Source: SPJN01 sp965229935
GTDB taxonomy: Bacteria; Pseudomonadota; Alphaproteobacteria; SPJN01
Length of the DNA stretch: 64,000 bases
Direction of reading: 5' to 3'
Assembly (NCBI GenBank): GCA_965229935.1
Contig: CBDDKB010000002.1
Coordinates: 992,001-1,056,000, forward strand
A model generated the notes under the pieces. It ran no database searches. It was not told the DNA's origin and worked only from the letters and a program-made list of their open reading frames with translations. The position numbers were made by a program, and so were the translations under genes. This document shows positions 45,153-53,248 of this stretch, one piece after another (the first letter of the stretch is position 1; each line of letters opens with the position of its first letter).

Positions 45153-45955
45153 GCTACGCCCTTTCCAAGCAACCTGCGCCAGCCGCGCTTTAGGCGCCAC
45201 CTGATATGCCAAGCCTCCAACATTAGTTTGAATAGAGGCCGCTCATAAGCGTGGGCGGCGACGTAAACATAACGGGGGTTAACATCATTGGTAAGGTGGG
45301 GATAAAGGCCAAAATAGGGGTTTGGCTCCCGGAAATTGTGGTCCTGATACCAGATGTTTGTCCCTGCCTTCCACAATACAAATGGCAGGCCAAATTGATC
45401 TCTTGTCCCAAACCTGTTGAAGCCTGATTCCCACATGCGCATGGCCACGACCAAGCTCGGGTCGTTATGGTTTTTGAAAATGATAGTCGCCTCGATTAGG
45501 CCAACATCATCCTTGAATCCCTGTTCCTTCTGGTAGGCAATTTGGTCGTGTAGTTCCGGGCAGTCCGCAACTTTACCCGCTACGAAAAGGCAATGGTTTA
45601 CTTCTTCCTCAACACTGTTGCGCAGCGGGTGACGGTAGACACCAATGCCAGCGCCGGATTGTTCAAACTGTGTAAACAGATGATCAAGCGGGCCCAGGAT
45701 ACGTACATTTGCATCGACATAGAGTGAGATATCAAAGTCAGGCAGTTCATCAAATACACAGGATTTGAAGTGCAGGTTGGCATGTTTGCCGGAAATGAAT
45801 TGCGACAGATCGACAATATGGGTGTGCCATCCATCGACTTGCAAAGCGGCATCGTCAGTAAATATATGAAACTCACAGTCACTTGTCTGTGCCATAGGCG
45901 GCAGAACAAAATCGTAATTTCCAAACATTGCTGTATAGACAAGTCGCCGGGTCAC
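45149..45955 (-). CDS. DUF616-type glycosyltransferase-like protein
   Basis: This 268-residue protein begins RLVYTAMFGNYDFVLPP and has LYVDANVRILGPLD (D-x-N in place of D-x-D), then VYRHPLRNSVEEE and GFKDDVGLIEATIIFKNH. This order fits the DUF616 family, related to plant TOD1/MUCI70 proteins with proposed glycosyltransferase activity. In bacteria it is often found among polysaccharide genes. The reaction is not established. It overlaps both neighbours by 4 nt. Confidence 0.72.
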   Translation of the reverse strand: MTRRLVYTAMFGNYDFVLPPMAQTSDCEFHIFTDDAALQVDGWHTHIVDLSQFISGKHANLHFKSCVFDELPDFDISLYVDANVRILGPLDHLFTQFEQSGAGIGVYRHPLRNSVEEEVNHCLFVAGKVADCPELHDQIAYQKEQGFKDDVGLIEATIIFKNHNDPSLVVAMRMWESGFNRFGTRDQFGLPFVLWKAGTNIWYQDHNFREPNPYFGLYPHLTNDVNPRYVYVAAHAYERPLFKLMLEAWHIRWRLKRGWRRLLGKGVA

Positions 45956-46851
45956 TTAAGCAAAGCCCTTATTCGTTGTTTTACCGGCTTCAGTATAGTG
46001 CGGGCAATGGCATAGGGCACAGTGGCAATGGCGCGCGGTACTGTGCTGGGCCATGCAAATGTTTTGTCGGCCTCAAGCCCTTTTTTGTCGAGCTGTGTAG
46101 CCCATTCTATTTGTGCCTTATATTGGCGTGGATTGGATAGGGAGGGGCGCAACATGGTTGCTACCCATACCTCTCTAGATTTCCGGCTTCGAAACAGACC
46201 GTTGTCGCCTTCGATTTCGCCATAATGTTGAATGGCTGCCGCGTGGTTGACCTGAAACTTAAATGCCAAGTGGTCAGCACGTTCAAAAAACTCCTGACCG
46301 ATAAAGCCGTAAAGCTTCAATCTTTCGGAAAACATGCCCATTCTGACGAGGTCATCGCGATACATGCTAATATTGTTCTCAATCAAATAGGCATCAGGCC
46401 ATTTGCTGCGATGTTCATCTATTGTCAGGGGGGTAAGCTCATCAACGGCGCAAAGTGATTTTGCTTTCCATGCCATGCGTTGATCGTCGTGGTTATGTGG
46501 CCACCTTGGACCACCTGAAATGACGCCAGGGCGGACGCCCTTTTTATGAGCCTCCACGAATTGCGCTTCAGGTACGCTGTCATCATCCAGAATGGCAACA
46601 GCTTCGCCTTCCGCCGCAAGAATGCCCCGATTGCGGGCGACTGCGAGACCGTAGTCAGGGCAATGCGTGTCTACGAATTTTAGGGCGAAACTTGTTTTAA
46701 GGTTGGCAACCATGTCTTCGGTATCATCGGTTGACCCGTCACTGGCGATGATAACCTCAAACTCCTTATCGGTTTGGTCTTCAAGAGCCAACAGCGTCTC
46801 TTTAAGAAACGCGCTGCGATTATATGTGGCGATGACGATAGACAATAACAT
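45952..46851 (-). CDS. Family-2 glycosyltransferase
   Basis: This 299-residue GT-A glycosyltransferase has SIVIATYNRSAFLKETLLAL at the N-terminus, IIASDGSTDDT and AVAILDDDSVPE (D-x-D), followed by GGPRWPHNHDD and an acceptor part with YGFIGQEFFERADHLAF. It probably transfers one sugar of the repeat unit. ATG at 46851, one base after the upstream stop, is chosen in place of the longer form that starts inside the GT4 gene (46887). Confidence 0.87.
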   Translation of the reverse strand: MLLSIVIATYNRSAFLKETLLALEDQTDKEFEVIIASDGSTDDTEDMVANLKTSFALKFVDTHCPDYGLAVARNRGILAAEGEAVAILDDDSVPEAQFVEAHKKGVRPGVISGGPRWPHNHDDQRMAWKAKSLCAVDELTPLTIDEHRSKWPDAYLIENNISMYRDDLVRMGMFSERLKLYGFIGQEFFERADHLAFKFQVNHAAAIQHYGEIEGDNGLFRSRKSREVWVATMLRPSLSNPRQYKAQIEWATQLDKKGLEADKTFAWPSTVPRAIATVPYAIARTILKPVKQRIRALLK

Positions 46852-46852
46852 T

Positions 46853-48046
46853 TTAGGGCCTGCCGCTCTTGCCACGGTTTGCGTCAATCAATTGGCGTAT
46901 GCGATCCACAACAGGCACCATCTTGCTGTACCAGGTTAAGTTACCTGCAGCATAGGTACGCAAATCAGTGGCATAGCTGGGGTGTTCAGCGCGCAATTTT
47001 TTGAAGAAATTTAGTGCCGCTTCAATATCAACTGATGTGTCATCATTGGATAATTTTAGTGCGTAGGGGAAGTGATCGGGAATGTCTGTTTCGTCGTGGC
47101 TTGTCAGAAATGGCAAACCGCGTGCGCAATATTCCCGAGATTTCAGAGCGGTGGTATCACTGCTGACACGATGTGTGCCCAGACACGACACACCCAAATG
47201 CTGCCCTTTCAGTGCACCTGTCAGGTCCTGACCCATGCGGGCACCAAGGAATGTCACACAGTGCTCAAGCCCAAGCTCACCAACCAATTGTTTGAGATCT
47301 GGGATTGCTGCGCCTTCGCCTATGATTGTGAAATGGACATTGGTTGGCCGTTCTGACGAATAATAAGAATGCAGTCCTTTTATGACACGATCATAGCCAT
47401 GCCAGTGACTGACATTGGCAACACCAACAAGGTTAAGCTGGCCGTTAAATTCGGCAGCAGGAATGACGGGGAATTGATCAAGCGCGATACCGTTCTCGGT
47501 TTTGATTGTCGGCACCCCGAAAATATCGTCAGACCTTGAAAAGGTGACGATGTTATCAATCATCGATGCCATTTGGTTGCGGGTCAGACGGTCCTGCAGA
47601 AGCTTGATCTTTTGACTATGCCCAATCTTTTGACTAAGCCCAGCTTGTTGAAGGTCATAAGGATAGGTTGGTATTTCAACGAAAATAGGCGCTGATGGGT
47701 TTTGTGACCGCAATGATTTTAGGAAAAACAGAAATGCCGGATTGCAAAGTTGATAGCGAATGTAGAAATAGTCTGCCTGCAGATTTTGCTGTTTTAGCAG
47801 CCTATAGAATCCGTATTGGTGGAACCGCTGGCTAGCGGCAAGGCCGGCGTGATAGGTGCTGATTGCCTTGCCATCTTGTTCAACGCTTAACCCATTTGCG
47901 AAATAAGTCGTCACGGGTCCCAATGCCATTTCAAGCGCGGTGCGTTGGCCCGCAATCTTGCTCAAAATGCCGAGGTGATTTTTGACGCCTAGATCAAGGC
48001 GGGCAAGATAGATGCCATGGTATGTGCTGTCAGAGGTCGGGACCAT
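46853..48046 (-). CDS. Family-4-like glycosyltransferase (divergent)
   Basis: This 397-residue protein is a likely GT-B glycosyltransferase, with the interdomain start LNLVGVANVSHWHGYDRVI and a C-terminal ALKSREYCARGLPFL where a GT4 donor site is expected; the E-x7-E pair is replaced. HFTIIGEGAAIPDLKQLV is typical of the second Rossmann domain. The N-terminal half is weakly conserved. It may add the first or second sugar, but its order cannot be read. The start is 50 bp after the dehydrogenase. Confidence 0.72.
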   Translation of the reverse strand: MVPTSDSTYHGIYLARLDLGVKNHLGILSKIAGQRTALEMALGPVTTYFANGLSVEQDGKAISTYHAGLAASQRFHQYGFYRLLKQQNLQADYFYIRYQLCNPAFLFFLKSLRSQNPSAPIFVEIPTYPYDLQQAGLSQKIGHSQKIKLLQDRLTRNQMASMIDNIVTFSRSDDIFGVPTIKTENGIALDQFPVIPAAEFNGQLNLVGVANVSHWHGYDRVIKGLHSYYSSERPTNVHFTIIGEGAAIPDLKQLVGELGLEHCVTFLGARMGQDLTGALKGQHLGVSCLGTHRVSSDTTALKSREYCARGLPFLTSHDETDIPDHFPYALKLSNDDTSVDIEAALNFFKKLRAEHPSYATDLRTYAAGNLTWYSKMVPVVDRIRQLIDANRGKSGRP

Positions 48047-48096
48047 CTTGTCGCCTGCTAGTATTGCGATTTGCCATCATCAAACTTTGCGACAGG

Positions 48097-49395
48097 CTAA
48101 AGCCGCATGTCGCTTTCATCCATCGCAAAAATGGATTTCAGATCACAGAAAATTTGGTCTTGCTTGCCAAAGCTGCGAATTGCCTGGCCGCCCATTTCCT
48201 TAAAGTGAGTATGTGCCACAGCAAGGATAATACCGTCATAACTATCTGTCTGGGGATCGGAAACAAGGTCAATGCCATATTCGGCCTTTGCCTCGCTTGC
48301 ATCTGCTACGGGGTCCCAAACATCGACGTTCAGGCCAAAATCTTTCAGCTCATGCACGAGGCTGATGACTTTAGTATTCCGAAGGTCAGGGCAATTTTCT
48401 TTAAAGGTTAGGCCAAGTACAAGAACACGGCCTGTTCCTGCGGGCATGGCGCCTGTTTTCATCAGCGCTTTTACGAATCTGTTGGCAACATAGGCGCCCA
48501 TATCGTCATTTAGACGCCGTCCAGCCAAAATGATTTCAGGGCGATAGCCTAACGATTCAGCCTTATGTGTAAGGTAGTAGGGGTCAACACCGATACAATG
48601 GCCACCAACAAGCCCAGGGCGAAACGGTAAGAAATTCCATTTTGTGCCCGCAGCTTTCAAAACCGCCTCAGTATCAATGTCCATCAAGTCAAATATGATA
48701 GCCAATTCGTTCACAAGGGCGATGTTCAAGTCACGTTGCGTGTTTTCAATGACTTTTGCTGCCTCTGCAACTCGAATGCTCTCAGCCTTGTGCGTTCCAG
48801 CTTTAATGATGCTGCTGTAAAGGTTGTCGATCGCATCAGCTGCTTCAGGGGTCGAGCCTGAGGTGACCTTGCAGATGTCAGGCAGTCGATGGGTCTTGTC
48901 GCCCGGGTTAATTCGTTCCGGCGAATAGCCAGCAAAGAAATCTTGGTTGAGCGTCAGGCCGGAATGTTGTTCCAAAATCGGTACGCATTCTTCTTCGGTT
49001 GCGCCGGGGAATACGGTCGATTCATAAATCACATAGCCGCCCTTGCTTAGTGCTTTACCAACAGTCTCTGATGCCTTTTGCAAGGCTGTTAGATCTGGGC
49101 GGTTTGTGCCATCGATTGGTGTCGGAACTGTAACGATGAATATGCGGCAGTCTTGTAAATCAGATGGGTCAGCCGAGAGCGTAAGAAATTTTGAATCGTT
49201 AAGCTCTGCCTGGTCAACCTCGCGCGTTTCATCCCGCCCATCATTTAGTGCAGCGATCCGCTGCTTGTTGACGTCAAAGCCTAGAACAGGGCGTGACTTG
49301 CCAAATTCAACGGCAAGGGGCAAGCCAACATAGCCAAGACCGATTACGGCAATCTTGTCTGTTTGGTCGATGTGAGGTGAGGGCATAGTTGCCAT
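48097..49395 (-). CDS. Nucleotide-sugar dehydrogenase (TviB/WbpO type: UDP-N-acetylhexosamine 6-dehydrogenase)
   Basis: This oxidises C6 of a UDP-hexosamine to the uronic acid with two NAD. It is 432 residues: the N-terminal NAD domain IAVIGLGYVGLPLAVEFGK, a central helix, and the C-terminal domain with the catalytic cysteine in GGHCIGVDPYYLTHKA and LTFKENCPDLRNTKV. The last is characteristic of the TviB/WbpO branch, which acts on UDP-GlcNAc or UDP-GalNAc rather than UDP-glucose. It is the first gene of the polysaccharide operon. An alternative start three codons in is possible. Confidence 0.9.
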   Translation of the reverse strand: MATMPSPHIDQTDKIAVIGLGYVGLPLAVEFGKSRPVLGFDVNKQRIAALNDGRDETREVDQAELNDSKFLTLSADPSDLQDCRIFIVTVPTPIDGTNRPDLTALQKASETVGKALSKGGYVIYESTVFPGATEEECVPILEQHSGLTLNQDFFAGYSPERINPGDKTHRLPDICKVTSGSTPEAADAIDNLYSSIIKAGTHKAESIRVAEAAKVIENTQRDLNIALVNELAIIFDLMDIDTEAVLKAAGTKWNFLPFRPGLVGGHCIGVDPYYLTHKAESLGYRPEIILAGRRLNDDMGAYVANRFVKALMKTGAMPAGTGRVLVLGLTFKENCPDLRNTKVISLVHELKDFGLNVDVWDPVADASEAKAEYGIDLVSDPQTDSYDGIILAVAHTHFKEMGGQAIRSFGKQDQIFCDLKSIFAMDESDMRL

Positions 49396-49451
49396 AAGGA
49401 TATATTCCGCAGTCAGGATCAGAAGATCAAACTTTTGACATTGGGCAAAAG

Positions 49452-49484
49452 AAAAGGCTGTCGGCTAAAAACCGGCAGCCTTTT
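49452..49484 (-). terminator. Rho-independent terminator between the secreted-protein gene and the polysaccharide operon
   Basis: AAAAGGCTGTCGG and CCGGCAGCCTTTT form a 13-bp stem (one G-U pair) around TCTAAAAA-type loop bases, flanked by A/T runs on both sides, so it can work in both directions. It is 30 bp past the stop of the Ala-rich gene and 57 bp before the dehydrogenase start, so the dehydrogenase gene needs its own promoter in this short gap or reads through. Confidence 0.85.
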
Positions 49485-49514
49485 CATAATCACGAAAAGT
49501 TTTGATCGGAAGGA

Positions 49515-50225
49515 TCAACCGCCGCTCAATGAACCTGGTTCTGCGCGGGGAATGGTTACGCCATCCAAACGATTTTCAAGTTCGGCCAGAATTGCAGCAG
49601 CTTCTTCAAGCGCACTGTTCACCTGATTGCGAATTTCTTGAACATCTTCTTCTGAAACATTCAGAAGTGCTTCGGTAACTTCGCCTTCTGTGAACTTGGA
49701 GCCTTCAGCAGCGGCACCAACAAGTTCTTGTGATTTTTCTGGGACAACTGATTGCACACCAGCCACCACGCCCGCAACCGCATCTACAGATGCACCGGTG
49801 CTATCGATCGCTGCAGAAACAGCTTTAACAATCGCAACGGCCTCATTCGGTGCTGACGTTGCAGCGATGGTAGCGATACCAGCAGCCGCGCCAGGGTTAG
49901 CAGAAGCAGCAGCACCGGCAATTTCACCAGCCTGCTCAGGCAGGATGCCCGCGCCGATAGCAGTTATTTGCAAAGCAGAATCGGGACGCAGCTCGATCGC
50001 GCGTTTTACGATTTCTGCTGCATAGCCCGGATTTGTTGCAATCAACTGCGCTGCAGCAGCGCTCAAATCCGAAACTGTACCTGAACTGGCAACCAAAGCT
50101 TCGTCTGCGCCAGCAGGCAAAGAACCCTGCGATTGCGCAAATGCAGCCGGCTGCATGACTGTGATTGTCGCGCCGCCCATGGCAAATGCCAAAGCAGCGG
50201 AAAATACGATTGACCTAAAAGACAT
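49515..50225 (-). CDS. Alanine-rich secreted protein with helical repeats, function unknown
   Basis: This 236-residue protein is not one I recognise. It has a signal peptide (SFRSIVFSAALAFAMGG...AFA, cleavage near residue 30). The mature part has three or four loosely repeating units of about 30 residues, each with an Ala-rich helix, a proline turn and a second Ala-rich helix, as in NPGYAAEIVKRAIELRPD, GILPEQAGEIAGAAASANPG and SAPNEAVAIVKAVSAA. After that comes a helix with coiled-coil-like EEAAAILAELENRL and a flexible end. It should be periplasmic or outer-membrane associated. GAGG lies seven bases before the ATG. It diverges from the beta-barrel gene and stands just upstream of the polysaccharide operon, so a role in export is possible. 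Confidence 0.75.
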   Translation of the reverse strand: MSFRSIVFSAALAFAMGGATITVMQPAAFAQSQGSLPAGADEALVASSGTVSDLSAAAAQLIATNPGYAAEIVKRAIELRPDSALQITAIGAGILPEQAGEIAGAAASANPGAAAGIATIAATSAPNEAVAIVKAVSAAIDSTGASVDAVAGVVAGVQSVVPEKSQELVGAAAEGSKFTEGEVTEALLNVSEEDVQEIRNQVNSALEEAAAILAELENRLDGVTIPRAEPGSLSGG

Positions 50226-50287
50226 GTTCTACCTCACTGAGAAACCAGTTGAAAAAGCCAGCAACGCAATCATCATCGCTTTCATTT

Positions 50288-50316
50288 GGTTTATCGAAAC
50301 TATCGGAAAAGGTCAA
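50288..50316 (-). promoter_or_regulatory. Candidate sigma-70 promoter for the Ala-rich secreted protein
   Basis: On the minus strand, TTGACC is followed after 17 bp by TAAACC, about 60 bp before the start codon. The -35 box is 5 of 6 and the -10 box 3 of 6 matches to consensus. The spacing and position fit, but the -10 box is weak. Confidence 0.35.
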
Positions 50317-50611
50317 TTACCCTGTGCCCTTAGGTGTGACGAGCGTCAAATGACACTGGCGTTTATGGTATTTTTCACACACTTGTTAACGTTTTACGGT
50401 TTAGGCGCAGCAGAAAACAGGCCATTTGACAGCTTCAGAAGTGAAATTTGTCCGAAAGACAATGGTTTGTTTTGATTCGGTGATTCGTGTCTGAATTGGA
50501 AGGCGTTAACCAAATTCGGCTAAAATCGCCCCCTAAACGCCATTTTTCGCCACTAAAAATAGGCTTCTCGCAATCTATAGATGCCATATCGGGGCAATAT
50601 GTTTGTTTTTT

Positions 50612-50625
50612 GTGATATATATCAA
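50612..50625. promoter_or_regulatory. Candidate FNR/CRP-family binding site
   Basis: GTGATATATATCAA matches the FNR/FixK-type consensus TTGAT-N4-ATCAA at nine of ten specified positions and contains the perfect 12-bp palindrome TGATATATATCA. It is followed six bases later by TATAGT. It lies about 210 bp upstream of the beta-barrel start and 390 bp from the Ala-rich gene. AT-rich DNA makes chance matches possible. Confidence 0.35.
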
Positions 50626-50836
50626 CCAATTATAGTTTGCGGAAACGATGCAGTTCTGCCACACAAAAGGTATGAAACGTGAAAAACCGCATTAAGTACT
50701 ACTTGCTTGGCTATTGAGGCTGCGGTATCACACGATTAGTCAAATTGAGTCGTTTTAGCCGACAGGAATCTGTTGGTAGACTTAAAATGTTGCAATGGTT
50801 TGCATAAATTTCGATTGCTGAACGGAGTATTTGGTA

Positions 50837-52090
50837 ATGACCGGTCGAATCAATAAAGTTCAATTGCTAGTTGGCGTCTCTGCGACGGCAATCGCTTTGT
50901 CAATGGCATCTGCCGCTACCGCTGAAGACGGTATTTCAATGGGCTCAGGTACGCTGAACGCAGAAGTTGCTGTTGGCTACAAATACAGCGACAACCAGTT
51001 TGCTGTTGAGAATAATGAAGACAGCGATCAAGCGTTGTTTTTCTCACCAAGCGTGTCTTGGACTTCTGACAATGCATCAGGTAATAACGTCACTCTTGGT
51101 GCCGACGCCAATTTCCGACGTCAGGACGATCTGGATCAAGACGATGTCAATGAATATGGCGTAACTCTGGACGGTAACCTAAACCTGAATAGCAGCACTG
51201 TGTTGACCTATTCTGCTGGTTATCGTGAAGCAGAAGAAGATCGTGGTACTGCAGTAGACTTCGGTTCGCTAGAGCCTGTTGAGTATGATGTCACGAACGG
51301 GGCTCTGAAGCTGACCAAAACAGGTGGTGTCTTTGGTCTGGAAACAGGCGTTACAATCGCTGTGACAGATTATGAAGATGGCGTGCGTCAAAACCCGAAT
51401 CCTCCGCCCGCATTCTTGGCCGTTAATAATGACGACCGGGACAACACTGTCACAACTGTTCATGGTAAAATCAGTTATTCAGTAGCGCAGCGTAGTTCAG
51501 TATATGTGCGTGCTGCCTATAATGATCGTGACTTTGATGATCTAGAAGATCTTTCAGGCTTCAACCGTGATTCAGATGGTTATTCTGTCGGAGCCGGTCT
51601 GTCAGTCACTCTCTCAGATGTCTCAACTGTGTCAATTGGTGGTCATTATCACGACCAGAGCTTTGATGATTCAAATTTCCGCGATGTTGACGGGTTCGGT
51701 GGCGAAGCAACATTTGTTTGGTTGCCGTCTGAACTGACCACTGTGTCAGCAAGTATCGCGCACGAATATGCCGACACGTCATTGCAACAGATCTCAGGTT
51801 CTTTGACACAGAGTGCCGCGCTTACCGTTGTACACTCATTGACAAATCAGCTGACCGTAACTGGTGATTTCTCTGCAAGTCGCGCAGAATATGAAGGTGC
51901 TGGTGTGTCAGTGAAAGCAAATGGTGATCGTGAAGACGATACATTGGCTGCTGGTCTGGCTATCGACTTCAAGGCCAATGATAACATGACTTTGGGCGCA
52001 AGCGCAGATTTTCTTGATCGCGACTCAAATGTTGACGGTGATGACTATGACCGCACAACTTTGAAGGCACATGTGACATGGCGCCTGTAA
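50837..52090 (+). CDS. Outer-membrane beta-barrel protein (putative porin, BBP2-like)
   Basis: This is a 417-residue secreted protein with a signal peptide ending SAATAEDG. The mature part is almost entirely alternating amphipathic strands with many D, N, S, T and aromatic residues, as in AEVAVGYKYSDNQF, SVYVRAAYNDRDF and TLKAHVTWRL. The protein ends at the barrel with a terminal leucine. It resembles the beta-barrel outer-membrane proteins found in exopolysaccharide operons (EpsL or VpsM-like), so a role in polymer export is likely but not shown. ATG at 50837 has GGAG nine bases upstream; a TTG two codons earlier is not needed. Confidence 0.82.
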   Translation: MTGRINKVQLLVGVSATAIALSMASAATAEDGISMGSGTLNAEVAVGYKYSDNQFAVENNEDSDQALFFSPSVSWTSDNASGNNVTLGADANFRRQDDLDQDDVNEYGVTLDGNLNLNSSTVLTYSAGYREAEEDRGTAVDFGSLEPVEYDVTNGALKLTKTGGVFGLETGVTIAVTDYEDGVRQNPNPPPAFLAVNNDDRDNTVTTVHGKISYSVAQRSSVYVRAAYNDRDFDDLEDLSGFNRDSDGYSVGAGLSVTLSDVSTVSIGGHYHDQSFDDSNFRDVDGFGGEATFVWLPSELTTVSASIAHEYADTSLQQISGSLTQSAALTVVHSLTNQLTVTGDFSASRAEYEGAGVSVKANGDREDDTLAAGLAIDFKANDNMTLGASADFLDRDSNVDGDDYDRTTLKAHVTWRL

Positions 52091-52111
52091 AAACAGACGA
52101 CTGATTATGTT

Positions 52112-52144
52112 AAAGAGAGGCGCCCAATCGGGCGTCTCTTTTTC
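52112..52144 (+). terminator. Rho-independent terminator after the beta-barrel gene
   Basis: AAAGAGAGGCGCCC-AATC-GGGCGTCTCTTT forms a stem of at least ten pairs (one G-T wobble) followed by TTTTTC. It starts 22 bp past the stop codon and ends the transcription unit before the epimerase gene, which is about 70 bp farther on. Confidence 0.85.
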
Positions 52145-52212
52145 TTTGTGCTAGGGATAGTTACATCATATTTTTGGTGGGCTGTTGCGCATTAGAACGA
52201 TGCAGGAAACCT

Positions 52213-53199
52213 ATGACCTATCTTGTTACCGGTGCCGCTGGATTTATTGGCTTTCATACAGCGAAACGATTGCTTGATCGTGGTGAACAGGTGCTGGGGA
52301 TAGACAGTATCAATGATTATTATGATCCGGCACTGAAGCAAGCTCGCCTGACTGAATTGCAGAGCAACACAGGCTTTAGTTTTGCGCAGGTGAATATTGC
52401 CGATATGGATGCCTTGAAAGACGCCGCTGCAGGACACAAAGTTCGGCGCATCATTCATCTGGCTGCACAGGCGGGTGTTCGCTATTCAATCGAAAATCCT
52501 CACGCCTATGTCGAATCCAACCTAACCGGGCATGTCAACATGCTGGAACTGGCGCGCCATTCAGACACTGTAGATGGCATGTGTTACGCCAGCTCAAGCT
52601 CAGTCTATGGTGGTAATAAGGACCAGCCATTTTCAGAACATCAACGGGTTGACCAACCGATCTCACTTTACGCCGCCACCAAAAAGGCTGACGAGTTGAT
52701 GAGCCATGTTTACGCCCATCTATACCGTTTGCCGCTGACGGGGCTGCGCTTCTTTACAGTCTATGGCCCTTGGGGGCGCCCGGATATGGCGATGTGGCTG
52801 TTTACCAAGGCGATCCTTGCCGGACAGCCAATCAAAGTCTTTAACAATGGCGATATGCGCCGGGACTTTACCTATATTGATGATATTGTCACGGGCGTTG
52901 TTGCAACAGCAGACAATCCACCGGCAGATCCGGCCCCCAGCGAAGGGGTGCCGCACAAGGTCTATAATATCGGGAACAATAATCCTGAACAGTTGATGGA
53001 TATGATCGGCACGCTGGAACAAGCCTTGGGTAAAACAGCGATCAAGGAATTTTTGCCGCTACAGCCCGGTGATGTTCCCGAAACTTCCGCTAACATAGAT
53101 GCCATCTCCAAGGATCACGGCTTTGTGCCAACAACCACAATTGCTGAGGGGATTCCGAAGTTTGTCGAGTGGTACAAGACCTATCACAAGCTTACATAA
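52213..53199 (+). CDS. Nucleotide-sugar 4-epimerase (UDP-glucuronate 4-epimerase type)
   Basis: This 328-residue extended SDR enzyme begins TYLVTGAAGFIGFHTAKRLL, has GIDSINDYYDPALKQARL, SSSSVYGGNKDQPFSE, the active-site YAATKKADELM (Y-x-x-x-K) and RFFTVYGPWGRPDMA, which together match UDP-GlcA 4-epimerases (CapI/LspL). It would turn UDP-glucuronate into UDP-galacturonate for polysaccharide. ATG at 52213 is favoured by AGGA seven bases upstream; the longer frame adds 13 unlike residues. It stands after the terminator, so it needs its own promoter. Confidence 0.9.
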   Translation: MTYLVTGAAGFIGFHTAKRLLDRGEQVLGIDSINDYYDPALKQARLTELQSNTGFSFAQVNIADMDALKDAAAGHKVRRIIHLAAQAGVRYSIENPHAYVESNLTGHVNMLELARHSDTVDGMCYASSSSVYGGNKDQPFSEHQRVDQPISLYAATKKADELMSHVYAHLYRLPLTGLRFFTVYGPWGRPDMAMWLFTKAILAGQPIKVFNNGDMRRDFTYIDDIVTGVVATADNPPADPAPSEGVPHKVYNIGNNNPEQLMDMIGTLEQALGKTAIKEFLPLQPGDVPETSANIDAISKDHGFVPTTTIAEGIPKFVEWYKTYHKLT

Positions 53200-53248
53200 G
53201 TCCTTACACTACCCCTTACGACTCACAGATCTAGCGGGGTAGGGATCG

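Larger units (their letters stand above)
50226..50836. promoter_or_regulatory. Divergent 611-bp intergenic regulatory region
   Basis: This region between the Ala-rich secreted protein and the beta-barrel gene holds no credible gene. It is AT-rich compared with its surroundings. Candidate elements are a minus-strand promoter near the Ala-rich gene (separate entry), an FNR/CRP-like box with a TATAGT just after it, and a TAAAAT box at 50783-50788 with CCGACA 18 bp upstream that may serve the beta-barrel gene. The sequence TTGCAATGG-TTTGCATAA lies close to the ribosome site. No terminator is seen inside. Confidence 0.6.

Noticed and set aside
50155..50475. A 106-codon plus-strand frame starting inside the Ala-rich gene.
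   Set aside because: Composition is random, it overlaps the signal-peptide region of a real gene, and no ribosome site is seen.
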